A stretch of DNA of 64,000 bases from Sanghuangporus weigelae (lineage: Eukaryota; Basidiomycota; Agaricomycetes; Hymenochaetales; Hymenochaetaceae), in assembly GCA_033182465.1 (NCBI GenBank), contig CP137319.1, positions 3,100,001-3,164,000 on the forward strand. The letters are read 5' to 3'. The translations under genes were made by a program, and so were the position numbers. Below the pieces are notes generated by a model. The model did no database searches and was not told the DNA's origin. It worked only from the letters and a program-made list of their open reading frames with translations. Within the stretch, counting starts at the first letter, position 1. Every line of letters starts with the position of its first letter. Shown here in pieces: positions 9,736 through 19,286 of this stretch.

Positions 9736-10469
9736 TCAGTCTCAATGTGTCACAGGCACAAGAAGAGAACCCTCCTGAGGCAGAGCAATACTTACTGATC
9801 GTTAGTGGGTATTTGCACTACGAAACAGCAAGATTGGTTACCCCAAGATTGGAGCAAAATTATAATGTTAGGACCAGTGTTTTTAGACGAGGTGGTCAGT
9901 CTAAGCGTACCGGAACAAGTCCCTGCTTATTCCTTCTGATGATAATTGATTGGAGATGGAACGAAGGTTATAGATGTACTACTTTAGAAGCGAGCGATAG
10001 GCTCAAGCTTGACCTCAGTAGTAGAACAGGGTTTCAATCAAAGGGGTACAGTTTTCGATTGAGAGTACAAAATAATTTTGCTGAGGGACAATGCCCCGCT
10101 CAGCTGGCCCTTAAATAACCTATTTACTAAATAGTACCGACTACCTATTACTACCGACTACAGCCTTGCTATTGGTCTAGACAATATGTTTTCTCTGACA
10201 CCAGTACTCTACTCTGGTGCCAACACCGATACTTTCCTCTAGTGTTGAATCACAATACTTCTACCATATTAGGAGGGTTTGTTTGAGTCCTACTACCCCG
10301 ATGCTTCGAGAAGCTTCTTCCGTGCTTCCTCCGATCTGCAATCGTTATCACATGTTAATCTCTCCTTATCTTTACCCCGCGATCCTTCTCCGTTCCCAGA
10401 CGGGTTCCCCTGATAGTTGCCAAGCTATCGCTTCTCTGGCGCTCCGTTCCCGGGCCGAGCTTCTGCCGC
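9736..10469. other. Gypsy leader or LTR stretch without clear coding sequence
   Basis: No convincing frame here on either strand. On the minus strand there are TATA-like and primer-site-like words around 10.1-10.25 kb, for example TGGTGTCAGAG and TTGGCACCAGAG, but none sits next to a provable LTR end. An LTR end near 10243 (minus strand ends GATTCAACA, matching the TGTT start) is one possibility. An LTR reaching down to about 7319 is another. Confidence 0.3.
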
Positions 10470-11345
10470 TTATTCCTCGATCATGGGGGAGATAGTGATA
10501 TCAGGGTTAGAGATCGGCAGAGCTTGCCGATCTTCTCCCGGCGCACGAGTGTACTCCGCTACACTCCTTCTGTGCCTTGCCGCGACTTCGATGTCCGATA
10601 GTTGTAGTCCTGGGCCCGTGGTTAGCCGTAGCCTCTGTCCAAAGTGCTCGCGACCATTCCACTCGTCAACTGTAATTACCCCTGGCTCTGACGCTCGCCA
10701 AGCCTGCATCAAGCGTTCTATCGCTTCTTCCGTAAGATGTTCAATGTCCGAAGGTGGCCGCTTGTAAACTGGCCAATCTACTTCCACTGCCGTGTGACTG
10801 CACAAGGTCTGGTGCCGATGCTGATTGATCCAAGCTCGCACGCCGACCTTCAATGCATAGACATCCCTATCGCTAAGCCATATGGATACCTCATGGTCGT
10901 ATGCGCTCATTCCGCGGTTCGGTAATGGTTGGTCTTCTGTTCGTTCCGAGGGTCCGGGCTTATGCCGAATCTTGACATCGGCTGCTTCCCTTGACACTAA
11001 CCGTTCCGTGAAGTTCTTCATGAGCCATTCCGCCAGTACCCAGCTTCGTTGGTAGGCCAAGTAACAATTGGCGCACACCAAGCTCTCGTGTACCAATCTT
11101 CTAGTTGCACCACGCCGATAATGTCTTCGTTGCAGGAGTTCCGTATACCTTGCGACATTCCTTTCTTCCATCGCCGCCAGACTGCGTTCCGGCGGTGGAG
11201 TATGTCCAATGTGCATATTAGTTAGTCCTAATTGCAAATCATTAGAGTCCTCCGTGTCTTCTCCAGACGATCCGTGGTTTGCTACTCTTGAGTCGCCACC
11301 ACTGTTCTGCCGTAGTAGCCTTTCGAAATAGTCTTGATTTGGCAT
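10470..11345 (-). CDS. Open frame carried inside the gypsy LTR
   Basis: A 291-aa open frame starts at ATG 11345, only 60 bp inside the LTR, and ends at 10470. The same sequence is present in the left LTR from position 682 down to the window start. It has protein-like composition, with a CANCYLAYQRSW block (C-x2-C), a YDHEVSIWLSDRD segment, and a Pro/Arg-rich end. The frame is continuous with the truncated copia RNase H frame on its right, but that is only the junction of the nested insertion. I recognise no family. Coding sequence inside an LTR is rare; the best-known case is the MMTV superantigen gene. Confidence 0.5.
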   Translation of the reverse strand: MPNQDYFERLLRQNSGGDSRVANHGSSGEDTEDSNDLQLGLTNMHIGHTPPPERSLAAMEERNVARYTELLQRRHYRRGATRRLVHESLVCANCYLAYQRSWVLAEWLMKNFTERLVSREAADVKIRHKPGPSERTEDQPLPNRGMSAYDHEVSIWLSDRDVYALKVGVRAWINQHRHQTLCSHTAVEVDWPVYKRPPSDIEHLTEEAIERLMQAWRASEPGVITVDEWNGREHFGQRLRLTTGPGLQLSDIEVAARHRRSVAEYTRAPGEDRQALPISNPDITISPMIEE

Positions 11346-11405
11346 CGCAACTCGGTGTGTAAAATTTAGCCCACGCCGTATTAGATAACCACAATTTTCG
11401 TAACA
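10664..11405 (-). repeat. Gypsy 5' LTR, part proven by the second copy
   Basis: Identical where compared to 1-742. The first base of the LTR is 11405 (TGTTACG on the minus strand), adjoining copia coding sequence at 11406. The other end lies below 10664 and cannot be set because the left copy runs off the window. Confidence 0.9.
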
Positions 11406-12629
11406 TACCAAATCTTGTCTTTTTGATGACCACGAAAATGATGAATTTCTTATTGTGAATATATATCCATTAATAGCTTTATAGCCTTCTGTTACCGCAC
11501 CGTCTGAATCACAATATCCATCTATTATTAGCGGATATTTGCCTCCAAGTTTTAACCATTTGTTTTTAGTTGTATTCAAATATGATAAAGCATATCTCGC
11601 AACACTAATGTGTGTTTCATCAGGATTATGTAAATGTCTTGCTAATTGTCCTGCAACATAGGCTACATCGGGCCTAGTGGCATCCGCAGCGTATCGGAGC
11701 GATCCGACTAAACTCATAAATAATGATTTAGTTTCCTGTGAACTCGTATTGTCACTTGATTTTAATCTACTGCCTGGCGCCATTGGAGTTTGGCGTAATC
11801 TTTCAGTTTCAATATTAAATCTGAGTGTTATGTCTTCGATATATTTCTTTTGTCTTAATAGTATTGTTCGATCGTGACGGTTTCTCTTCATTTCGATTCC
11901 TAATAACCAATGGATCTCACCATTGTCTGTTAAATTAACGAATTTTCGTATCTTCGTGACTAAATTATTTTTTATGTCAATATTCTGACTTATTATAGTT
12001 ATATCATCCACATGCATGAATGTTATTAAGTTTGGTTTGAATATCGATTTATCATAAAATACCGCGTAATCTTCAGCAGATCTTGTTAATCCTGCTGCAT
12101 TAAGTATATCATTTATTTTCTTATACCATCTTCTTCCTGATTGTTTTAGTCCATATAAGGCCTTTTTTAACCTTAACGCTTGACCAGGTTTAATATCTTT
12201 ACAAAAATTTCCTGGTGGTGGACGCATGTAGATGATTTCATCTTCATTTAATTCTCCGTATAGATAAGCAGATTTTATATCAATTTGATGTATTTCGTAA
12301 TCATTTGCTGCTGCCCAATGTAATAGTAATCTCGCTGTTGATAGTTTTGTGACGGGTGCAAAAGTGTCTTGTGAATAATAATCTATTCCATCAATTTGAC
12401 TAAAACCTTGCGCTACTAATCGCGCCTTATATTTTTCGATGGTAGAGTCTGCTTTGTATTTTATATTGTAGACAAATCTGCATCCCACTATGTTTGTATT
12501 CGGTGGTGGGTATTCATATATCCATGTGTTATGTTCTATTAGTGAATCTATTTCATTTTTCATGGCCTGTCGCCATTTATCATGATCAGGTCTTCTTAAC
12601 GCATCTAAGTATGTTATTGGTATTTTCAT
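11406..12629 (-). CDS. Copia reverse transcriptase and start of RNase H
   Basis: Open frame of about 408 residues before the nested insertion. It has the copia RT signature: a block of the WRQAMKNEIDSL type at the start, then TFAPVTKLSTAR, DIKSAYLYGEL, YMRPPPG, LYGLKQSGRRWY and FMHVDD as the catalytic Asp pair. RNase H begins with YCDSDGA and stops within SWSSKRQDLV, where the gypsy LTR starts. The start given is the first ATG of the open frame and is unlikely to be the real polyprotein start, since copia makes a single gag-pol chain. Confidence 0.9.
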
Positions 12630-13115
12630 ACTTTTATTTATTTCGTTATTAAATTCTGTTAAGAATATAGAAATGTCTTCTTGTTTTTCGATCGCTAGAC
12701 CTGCTTCTCTTTTCTTACGAGATGGTTCACGGTGTCTTTGTAATCTTTCTTTTAATGATGTTTGATTATTAGTATCGTTATTATTATCAGGTTGTGTTAT
12801 TATCTCCCCCTGAGTTCGAGTTTCATTAGAAATGATGAACTCTACATTTCTTTCTGTTGATACTTTGGAATCATGATAGACATATATGCCATCTTTTGTA
12901 TTTGAATCATATCCGACAAATTTTCCAATTGCACCTTTATTTTGTAATTTATTTGTGTTTTCTTTTCTGTATATAACGTCGTGTCCAAATTCTTGGAGAC
13001 CGTTTAATATATAATTTGCATTAAAACGTTTTTTGAATGGTGTTTCAAAGTTTATAGTACTTTTTGGTGATCGATTTGTAATAAATAGTGCGTGTTGTGC
13101 AGCATAATACCATAA
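12630..13115 (-). pseudogene. Copia integrase to RT linker, degraded
   Basis: Minus-strand sequence between the integrase and RT frames, with the AT-rich composition of the element and recognisable fragments of the integrase C-terminal region. It is part of the copia fossil, with no continuous frame of useful length. Confidence 0.6.
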
Positions 13116-14660
13116 TCATTGTGGTAAATTTTTTGCTGTTAACATAGATCTGACATGATTAAAGATAGTTTGATGCATTCTCTCGGCAACTCCGTTTTGC
13201 TGTGGCGTATCATGAACAGTTAATTTTCTGATAGTTCCTTGTGAATCAAGGTAATCAGTAAAGTCTTTAGATAAAAATACAGCATCGTTATCCGATTGAA
13301 GAATTTTAATTATTGTACCATTTTGTAATTTTAATCGAGTTGTATATTTAATATATTCCGTGTAGGCATCACTTTTGTGTTTTAACGGTAGCATTTCTGA
13401 CCACCTAGTTGAATCGTCAACTAATGTAAGTAAATACGATATCGAATTATACGCTAATGTTGGTGCTGGTCCCCAAATATCCATATGTACTAAATCACCA
13501 AAGTTAATTGCTAATGGTGATTTTCTTTGATGTGGAATTATTGTTCGTGATATGTTGGCTCTAGTGCAGTCGATACAATTTTTATTTGTATTGTCGTCTA
13601 TAATTTTTTCAGTTATTATTTCTGGGTGGTTTTTAATCATTTTTCGTATATAACCGTAGCTTATATGACCTAGTTTCTTATGTAATTCATCGATTGTTAG
13701 TGACGCTATAATGTTTGGTTTCATTTCTGGATCATTATACGTGTGTACTTCGTATAATTTTTTATATGATCGTTGTATAGTTCCGAGATGTCTATTATTT
13801 TTCATTACGATGCAAATGTTTTGTTCAGTGATAAATTTAAATCCTTGATCACACATTTCAGCTAATGATATTAGCGTGCATTTAAATTTTGGCGAATAAT
13901 AAATATTTGATAGTTTTATTATAGTGCAATTTTCGGGTGTCACAAAATTGTTATTGACTTTAAATAATAAAATTTTCATATTGCCTTTTTGAGAAACGGT
14001 GATGGCAGTGTCGTCGGCGGTTCGCACTATAATTGGTTCACAATTAGTAAGATTCGTTAAAATTTTTTGATAAGGAGTAACATGAATGCTGGCTCCTGAA
14101 TCTAATAATGCCATTGTATGACTTACTGATTGGACGTATTCCATTGGCACGTCATCAGGTATTGCTCTTTCAATAATATTGATTTCTTTTTCGCGTCTTT
14201 TGCCTTCGCGTTTAGACATTATTACCGCATATTCATCCATTTGTTCCTTCGTTGGAGGATTAAGATGCATCGGATGATAACCATGTTCTTCAATAAAGTC
14301 TTGGTCTGCAGCGTTGTTTGCGAAAGGTGGGATTGGTGCGTCGTGATCAATAAGGTTGAAAAGAGATTTTCCTTCGAGAAGGACACCGTCGTCGTTAGGG
14401 TCTTGTTGCATCGTCATTTGTTCCCAAAAATCATCGACAAAGTTAGTGCCGGATGATGATTCGGCAGCAAGTTGGGTAGCGATTGTCTGTTGACGTTTCA
14501 CGGGTCGTTCGAAGGGGTTCGTTGTGTTTGTCCATTCTCGAGTTCGTTTCAATTTCGGGTTCTCGTCATCCGAAAGATCGAGAGTCATTGGTGTAGGGGT
14601 ATTAACTGTGAAGTTCAATTCCGAAGGGAGAACGGGTGTCTTCGAGCGCATACTAGCCAT
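13116..14660 (-). CDS. Copia protease and integrase
   Basis: A 514-residue frame. After an acidic N-terminal part it has an aspartic protease motif LLDSGASIHV near residue 185. A pre-integrase zinc region follows (LHKKLGHISYGYIRKM, then a CIDCTRA cysteine pair). The integrase core has HMDIWGP, LVDDSTRW, LQSDNDAVF and the HTPQQNGVAER-like block DTPQQNGVAERMHQ. The chain is related to the reverse transcriptase piece on its left, with degraded sequence (12630-13115) between them. Confidence 0.88.
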   Translation of the reverse strand: MASMRSKTPVLPSELNFTVNTPTPMTLDLSDDENPKLKRTREWTNTTNPFERPVKRQQTIATQLAAESSSGTNFVDDFWEQMTMQQDPNDDGVLLEGKSLFNLIDHDAPIPPFANNAADQDFIEEHGYHPMHLNPPTKEQMDEYAVIMSKREGKRREKEINIIERAIPDDVPMEYVQSVSHTMALLDSGASIHVTPYQKILTNLTNCEPIIVRTADDTAITVSQKGNMKILLFKVNNNFVTPENCTIIKLSNIYYSPKFKCTLISLAEMCDQGFKFITEQNICIVMKNNRHLGTIQRSYKKLYEVHTYNDPEMKPNIIASLTIDELHKKLGHISYGYIRKMIKNHPEIITEKIIDDNTNKNCIDCTRANISRTIIPHQRKSPLAINFGDLVHMDIWGPAPTLAYNSISYLLTLVDDSTRWSEMLPLKHKSDAYTEYIKYTTRLKLQNGTIIKILQSDNDAVFLSKDFTDYLDSQGTIRKLTVHDTPQQNGVAERMHQTIFNHVRSMLTAKNLPQ

Positions 14661-16200
14661 ATTGATTTCTTCGATACGAGTGGTGTTAGATGGTGGTAGC
14701 GCTGAAGAGTAAGACTAAAGCTTGGGAGCGTACGAAGTCGTTACGACCAGTTCTGCGGTATTCCGACTGGTTTCGCCCGGTTCCGACAGGTTTTGCTGGA
14801 GCGAGTGGACTTAGCAAGAACGCCATAGTCTAAATGGCACGTGCACCGTTCCATGATCGGCCATCATATAAGACACGGCGGAAGAATCACGTGACGATCC
14901 TACACGCGTCAATCACAAGTCTCCGGATCCCGGATCCGTACTCCTGACAAAGAGATTTGACCCTGCAGTGTCGTCCACAGTCCCTCTCCCATTCAAAACG
15001 TCGCAGATTTGCCCTGTAAGGCTAGCCGAGGTCTTTCCAAGTCTTTTCCCCAAGTTCTGACTCGTTCTGCTCAAAGACACCCGGTTCCGAAGGCTTCGCT
15101 TATGATCTCACCTTTCTATATGCGTCCCTTTTATTTCTTTATGCTCTCGTTCCGACCATGTTTAGTATTGTTTCTTTCTGTTTTATGTGTCCCTTAACCA
15201 TTCATATGCGCCCTTCTCCTTTGTAGATAAGTGATATGCGTTCCCCTTTTCTTATGGCTTATGTTTTCTGACCGATGAGAGGCTCAGTTTGGACGTTTAG
15301 TATAAATTTAGCACGACTCTCGTAGTGGGGGGAGAGTTAGTTTAGTTTAGGGGGAGCATAGCAGTTCTCACACCATCTCAAGTCCCCCAGCTCCGAGTTC
15401 TACTTGTTCGTAGTGGACTCTCTCGTCTCCTAAGCCTAAAATACGATATTTCGTGTTCTGTATAGTCGATCGGTGACCTCTCTTCGCAGCATAGCCGTCC
15501 GCACGTTCGTATAGTTCGCCGTGTTTGTGTAAAGGACTTCTCTTGTCTCTATCATCCGTATCGAAACCTCCTCGCGAGTTCCGATCTGTTTCGCTGGTTT
15601 CGCCCGTAACCCAGTTACTTAGCGTGCCGCGTGCTTTCGGTCTCGTAACACCTTCCCTTCTCCACTGTCGTCGGAAAAGGACACCATATCATCCCCTTCT
15701 ATCACCGCATAGCCCCTCCGTCTCTCATATCACATTTCGGTCACTCAGTTATCGTCCTCCGCCCATCGTATCGCGTTTCGAATCGTTACGCCGCGTTCCG
15801 ACACTTTAGACTACGAGTGAGATCGGCTGCCGTCGCTTCCCAGTGTGTTAGCACGGTCGATTAGTCACGTTCGAGTTGGTGGTTCGACTAGCGTAGCATT
15901 AGTTAGATTAGTTCTTGTGCCTTGTGTTAGTCGGCTTTAGTCCAGAGCTCGCAGTTGAGCCGGAGAGTCGATTTAGCCTTCGCACCGCCACCATCAATCT
16001 CGGGAGAAGCCCATCCTCGGAACCCTTCCTTGAGCGCTTCCTGCGCATTCCTCAGCCCTCATACAACCTTTCTCTCGTATATTCCATTATCCCTTCATTT
16101 CCACTTACCTTTGGTCTAGGTGTATCTCTCTGCTAACTACTCAAAGGTATTCTAGGGCAGCCCCTCGAACTTTATATTCCCTGTCCGGTATCAGAACGCC
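14661..16200 (+). mobile_element. Probable LTR-type insertion between copia gag and pol
   Basis: About 1.5 kb without long frames that separates copia gag from copia pol, where a copia polyprotein should be continuous. Composition shifts to pyrimidine-rich on the plus strand. A TATA-like GTATAAATTTAGC lies at about 15299, followed by several hundred bases of CT-rich sequence, like an LTR promoter and R-U5. At 16187-16197 GGTATCAGAAC resembles a tRNA primer site of the TGGTATCAGAGC kind. Together these suggest an LTR with adjoining leader in plus orientation. I could not find clean ends or a target duplication, so identity and borders are uncertain. Confidence 0.35.
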
Positions 16201-16209
16201 CACAGGAGT

Positions 16210-16560
16210 TTCAGTGCGTAAGAAGGGATAATTGCCTGAGCGGCCGCATTCGGATTTGTATAGTTCGTTAACGCTTGTGTAATCAAAGAAGCAGTTGCAG
16301 TAGAATTGGGACGAGATTGACGTATCTTCAAGGTTTGTGGAGTCGGCGGAGCACGGCAATCTTTTGACATGTGTCCGAACTTTTTGCAATTGAAGCATTG
16401 CGGTGCTCCTGTGACTGCATGCGTGTGAGGTGTAAAATGTTTATAGGTAAAGTTTGATCGGCCTCTACCACGTCCTCAAAAATAGTTTCGATTATCCCAA
16501 GGACCTTTCCAGAATTGCGTAGTAGATCCGGGATAGTTTGGGTTCGCATGTTGCGGGTAA
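16210..16560 (-). pseudogene. Copia gag C-terminus with CCHC zinc knuckle
   Basis: On the minus strand at about 16345-16400 the knuckle CFNCKKFGHMSKDC is readable, followed by a Thr/Asn-rich tail that stops making sense near 16.2 kb, where the putative inserted sequence begins. This is the nucleic-acid-binding end of the copia gag and is not in one frame with the main gag piece. Confidence 0.7.
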
Positions 16561-16580
16561 CTCGGGTTTCTATTCATTCC

Positions 16581-17948
16581 TCAGTTAAAATGCGATCGAT
16601 AAGAAAAGATTCGTCCTCGTGATGATGTTGCTCTCCCCCGAAAGGTACTTGGGGTGGCTGATGGTTGCTTCTGCGCCTGGTAATTTGCAAAAGCCGCACG
16701 CAGTTCGGCGATTAAGCCGTCAGGGGTTACGGTTCTGCGTGGTTGATTGGCGGTGAGAGTTGAATTATAAAAATCGATCCTCGCTTGTAATTGTTGGAAC
16801 ACGTAGCCATACTGCGGTGGCGTAGAAGTTTGTATCGCAGATAAATATGTATCATCTGTTGGCTTCTTATTGTGCTGCGTGAGTAAACCATAGATATTTT
16901 GTAACTTATCTAAGGTTTTATCGAATTCGGAAACGTGTCCGCGTATATTGAAAAGCTTCGAGACTTCGACCGCAGAAGTAACCGTGGTTCGGACGTCGAA
17001 CCTTGTTTTGAGATGATTTATAAATAGTATAACGCAGTTGATACCGATCATATTAGAAAGAATGGAATCAGGTACTTTCGATTGGAAAACGGAGATGAGT
17101 TGATTGTTCGTAGTTTGGCCGTCGGTGTCATTAGCCGGTGGGCTCGCAGTGAGATGATCTTCGAGTCCTAGTGCGAGCATGGTTGCTTCGACGCGAATAA
17201 GCCACATTTTGAAATTCGATCCGTTGTGCTGAAGTTTCTCGACGCCGTCAAAGGCCTTAAACAGGTCCCTGAGGTCTAAGCCAGCAATGTGAAAAACTCG
17301 AGTAGCCATTGATGAAGATGATGAGCTAGATGGACTTGAAGGGCTTGGAGGTGGTGTATGTGGACTTTGAGATGAAGTTCGAGGTGCACTTATATGCGTT
17401 GGGTGTGAACTAGCCCTTGTTTGCTCACTATTATTTGAATTATTATCATCTTCATTTTCTTCATCTTCATTTTGTTCTGTTCGGGGTTCTTCAGTTTGCG
17501 TTGACTCCGTGTTTTGAGGTATTATCTCCATTTCTCGTGGCAAATTTGTTAATGTAGTACCCGAGGGTCCGCTCGCTGATTGTCTAGGTAATTCTTGTCT
17601 TATTACTTCACGATAAGTTTCTTCATCGTCTGAGTGTGGTACATGTTCATAAATATATCTATTTCTTAATTCTGTAACGGCAATTGTATTCATTTTTATG
17701 TTTCTCACAATGCGTAATGGTCGTTGTTCATAGAATCGCGGAGGAGCATAATGGTAAAATTTTGAACATGACATTGAATATTCTATTCGTCGTCTCTGCG
17801 TGCTATACCTCATTGTAACCTGTGTCGCCGCATCTCTCTTTCCAACCACCTGCGTCCAGTCTGGTCGGTTGTGAGGATATTGAGCAGCCGGACTTTTACC
17901 AGTTTCTCGGTATGTAGGACGTGCGGGTCGAGTCTGAATTTCGTCCAT
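16581..17948 (-). CDS. gag: Copia gag
   Basis: A 455-residue frame from ATG 17948. The first 240 residues are charged and low complexity, with a Ser/Pro run near residues 205-225. After that comes a capsid-like region of the copia gag (UBN2-like) type, with blocks such as GSNFKMWLIRVEATMLALGL and VEVSKLFNIRGHVSEFDKTL. It ends close to a separate zinc-knuckle stretch. It lies just inside the LTR and primer site, as expected for gag. Confidence 0.8.
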   Translation of the reverse strand: MDEIQTRPARPTYRETGKSPAAQYPHNRPDWTQVVGKRDAATQVTMRYSTQRRRIEYSMSCSKFYHYAPPRFYEQRPLRIVRNIKMNTIAVTELRNRYIYEHVPHSDDEETYREVIRQELPRQSASGPSGTTLTNLPREMEIIPQNTESTQTEEPRTEQNEDEENEDDNNSNNSEQTRASSHPTHISAPRTSSQSPHTPPPSPSSPSSSSSSSMATRVFHIAGLDLRDLFKAFDGVEKLQHNGSNFKMWLIRVEATMLALGLEDHLTASPPANDTDGQTTNNQLISVFQSKVPDSILSNMIGINCVILFINHLKTRFDVRTTVTSAVEVSKLFNIRGHVSEFDKTLDKLQNIYGLLTQHNKKPTDDTYLSAIQTSTPPQYGYVFQQLQARIDFYNSTLTANQPRRTVTPDGLIAELRAAFANYQAQKQPSATPSTFRGRATSSRGRIFSYRSHFN

Positions 17949-18110
17949 GTTGTGATGACTTCGATGCGACGTGGACTGTGTTTGATAAAATCGGTATCGA
18001 AAATATTGTTGTCGTACTTCCAAAATTCGGTGAACTTGTATGTTCTGGTATATACGTGCGTCGTGTCGACAAACGTCAAATCCGAATATGTTTTCTTCGC
18101 AGGGTTGTCA

Positions 18111-18123
18111 AGGCTCATAACCT
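18111..18123 (-). other. Copia primer binding site, half-tRNA type
   Basis: The minus strand reads AGGTTATGAGCCT seven bases inside the LTR end. GGTTATGAGCC is complementary to the anticodon-loop segment GGCTCATAACC of eukaryotic initiator tRNA-Met. This is the priming mode described for Drosophila copia, which uses a 5' half of that tRNA, and it differs from the usual 3'-end priming. Confidence 0.7.
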
Positions 18124-18130
18124 TTTAAGA

Positions 18131-18278
18131 TGTTGAGCTCACGGTGCCTTCAGTATGAGGGCATACGTACGGTAACGAGAGAACGTTCGTTCTTATTATA
18201 CACTGACCTTCCAGAGGTCTTATATACTACTGATACAGCACGTGCTAATATTACATAATACAATTATATTCTAATACA
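18131..18278 (-). repeat. Copia 5' LTR, 148 bp
   Basis: Minus strand starts TGTATTAG at 18278 and ends CTCAACA at 18131, so it has TGT...ACA ends. A TATATAAG box lies at 18217-18224, midway as expected for a promoter. The primer site follows at 18123. The second LTR is outside the window, so the length rests on these landmarks rather than on comparison of two copies. Confidence 0.72.
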
Positions 18279-18509
18279 AAGCTTCTCAATCAATGCCGTA
18301 TTGAGAGGTTTTGAGCCTGTGGTTGGTCCATCGAAGCCGTCGCCTACCAAAAGCAAATCCATTTTCTGATTCTAATCGTAGTATACTGGATATTGGACAC
18401 ATTACTTGTCTGTTTGTATCTGTTTACTCCTACCTTATAAAGAATTTTGGAGAGACGAGAGGGATGAGCTATGTACTTAAATATTCTCCATGAGTTGCCT
18501 ATCTGAAGG
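18279..18509. other. Spacer between copia LTR and fold-back element
   Basis: No gene or repeat recognised. The bases just right of the copia LTR (AAGCT at 18279-18283) would be one half of its target duplication; the other half is off the window. Confidence 0.4.
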
Positions 18510-18514
18510 CATTC

Positions 18515-19281
18515 ATTACTGCCTTTTTCATATGTATTGTCACTCACGACTTCTGTGATTTTTGTCACACAGAACACCTCAAAGTATAAAAATCACCATA
18601 TCTCACTCAATTCTTGACCGTTTTGCATAATCTAAGTTGCTAAACTCATAGTTTTAAAATGTGTTTCAGACTCTAACAAGGATGAAGAGAAATGAGCAAA
18701 ACATGAGTGAGATATGTCATAAAAGGTCGATTTTAGACACATCTTTCATGTGCAGTTTTTCCTGCCCTCATCCCTGCTTCTACAGTCCTATAAGCAAGTC
18801 CAAAATGATATGATTATTTTATTTTAAGTTTACAGGCTGACTTTGAGCTCTATTCTGTGTTGTATCTGCTGGTTTGATGCATGTCTGGGCTGAGCTCAAA
18901 CCTACCTTTTCTCAAGGACCCCCAGACCTCAAAATAAATTTATTCTTAGGAAATCTGATGTCTGCAAATTCATATTATACCAATAGCATCACTTTGGTGC
19001 AGTCTAGGCTGTTGTAGCACCCAGTCTGAGGGCAGGAAAAACTGCACATGAAGGAAGTGTCTAAAATCGACCTTTTACGACATATCTCACTCATTCTTTG
19101 CTCATTTCTCTTCATCCTTGTTAGACTTTGAAACATATTTTAAAACTATGAATTTCGAAACTTAGATCATGCAGAACGGTCAAGAATTGAGTGATATATG
19201 GTGATTTTTATATTTTGAGGTGTTCTGTGTGACAAAAATCACAGAAGTCGCGAGTGACAATACATATGAAAAAGGCAGTAA
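18515..19281. mobile_element. Fold-back/MITE-like element with about 255-bp inverted arms
   Basis: The left arm (about 18515-18770) and right arm (about 19027-19281) are inverted copies that match almost base for base, starting TTACTGCCTTTTTC and ending with its complement. The 256-bp centre has no frame. A 5-bp direct repeat CATTC flanks it (18510-18514 and 19282-19286), which is probably the target duplication. No transposase is present, so this is a non-autonomous element mobilised in trans or a hairpin repeat. Several mismatches between the arms show some age. Confidence 0.82.
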
Positions 19282-19286
19282 CATTC

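Larger units (their letters stand above)
1..11405 (-). mobile_element. Ty3/Gypsy chromovirus LTR retrotransposon, cut by window start
   Basis: Minus-strand element with gag, a long pol ending in a chromodomain, a polypurine tract and two LTR pieces. Positions 1-742 repeat 10664-11405 at a constant offset of 10663, and every stretch compared was identical, which indicates a recent insertion. LTRs begin TGTTACG on the minus strand. The right edge interrupts the RNase H coding region of a copia element, so this is a nested insertion. The left end and its target duplication lie outside the window. gag and pol are long and open, so the core looks whole; the accessory frames between LTR and gag look less complete. 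The element is treated as a fossil and no repair is attempted. Confidence 0.93.
11406..18278 (-). mobile_element. Ty1/Copia LTR retrotransposon, broken by nested insertions
   Basis: Minus-strand copia element: LTR, primer site, gag with zinc knuckle, protease-integrase and reverse transcriptase in copia order. Its RNase H is interrupted at 11406 by the gypsy element, and the remaining part and second LTR must lie left of the window. About 1.5 kb of foreign-looking sequence separates gag from pol. The frames carry several breaks, so it is not intact. It is older than the gypsy insertion. Its AT-rich coding sequence contrasts with the GC-richer gypsy. Confidence 0.9.

Noticed and set aside
10217-10767. 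Plus-strand frames of 92 and 116 codons in the gypsy LTR
   Set aside because: They overlap the better minus-strand frame on the element's coding strand and lack protein-like features.
14693-14702. TGGTAGCGC, like the yeast Ty1 primer site
   Set aside because: On the other strand it is part of the copia protein-coding sequence just before pol, and no LTR end adjoins it.
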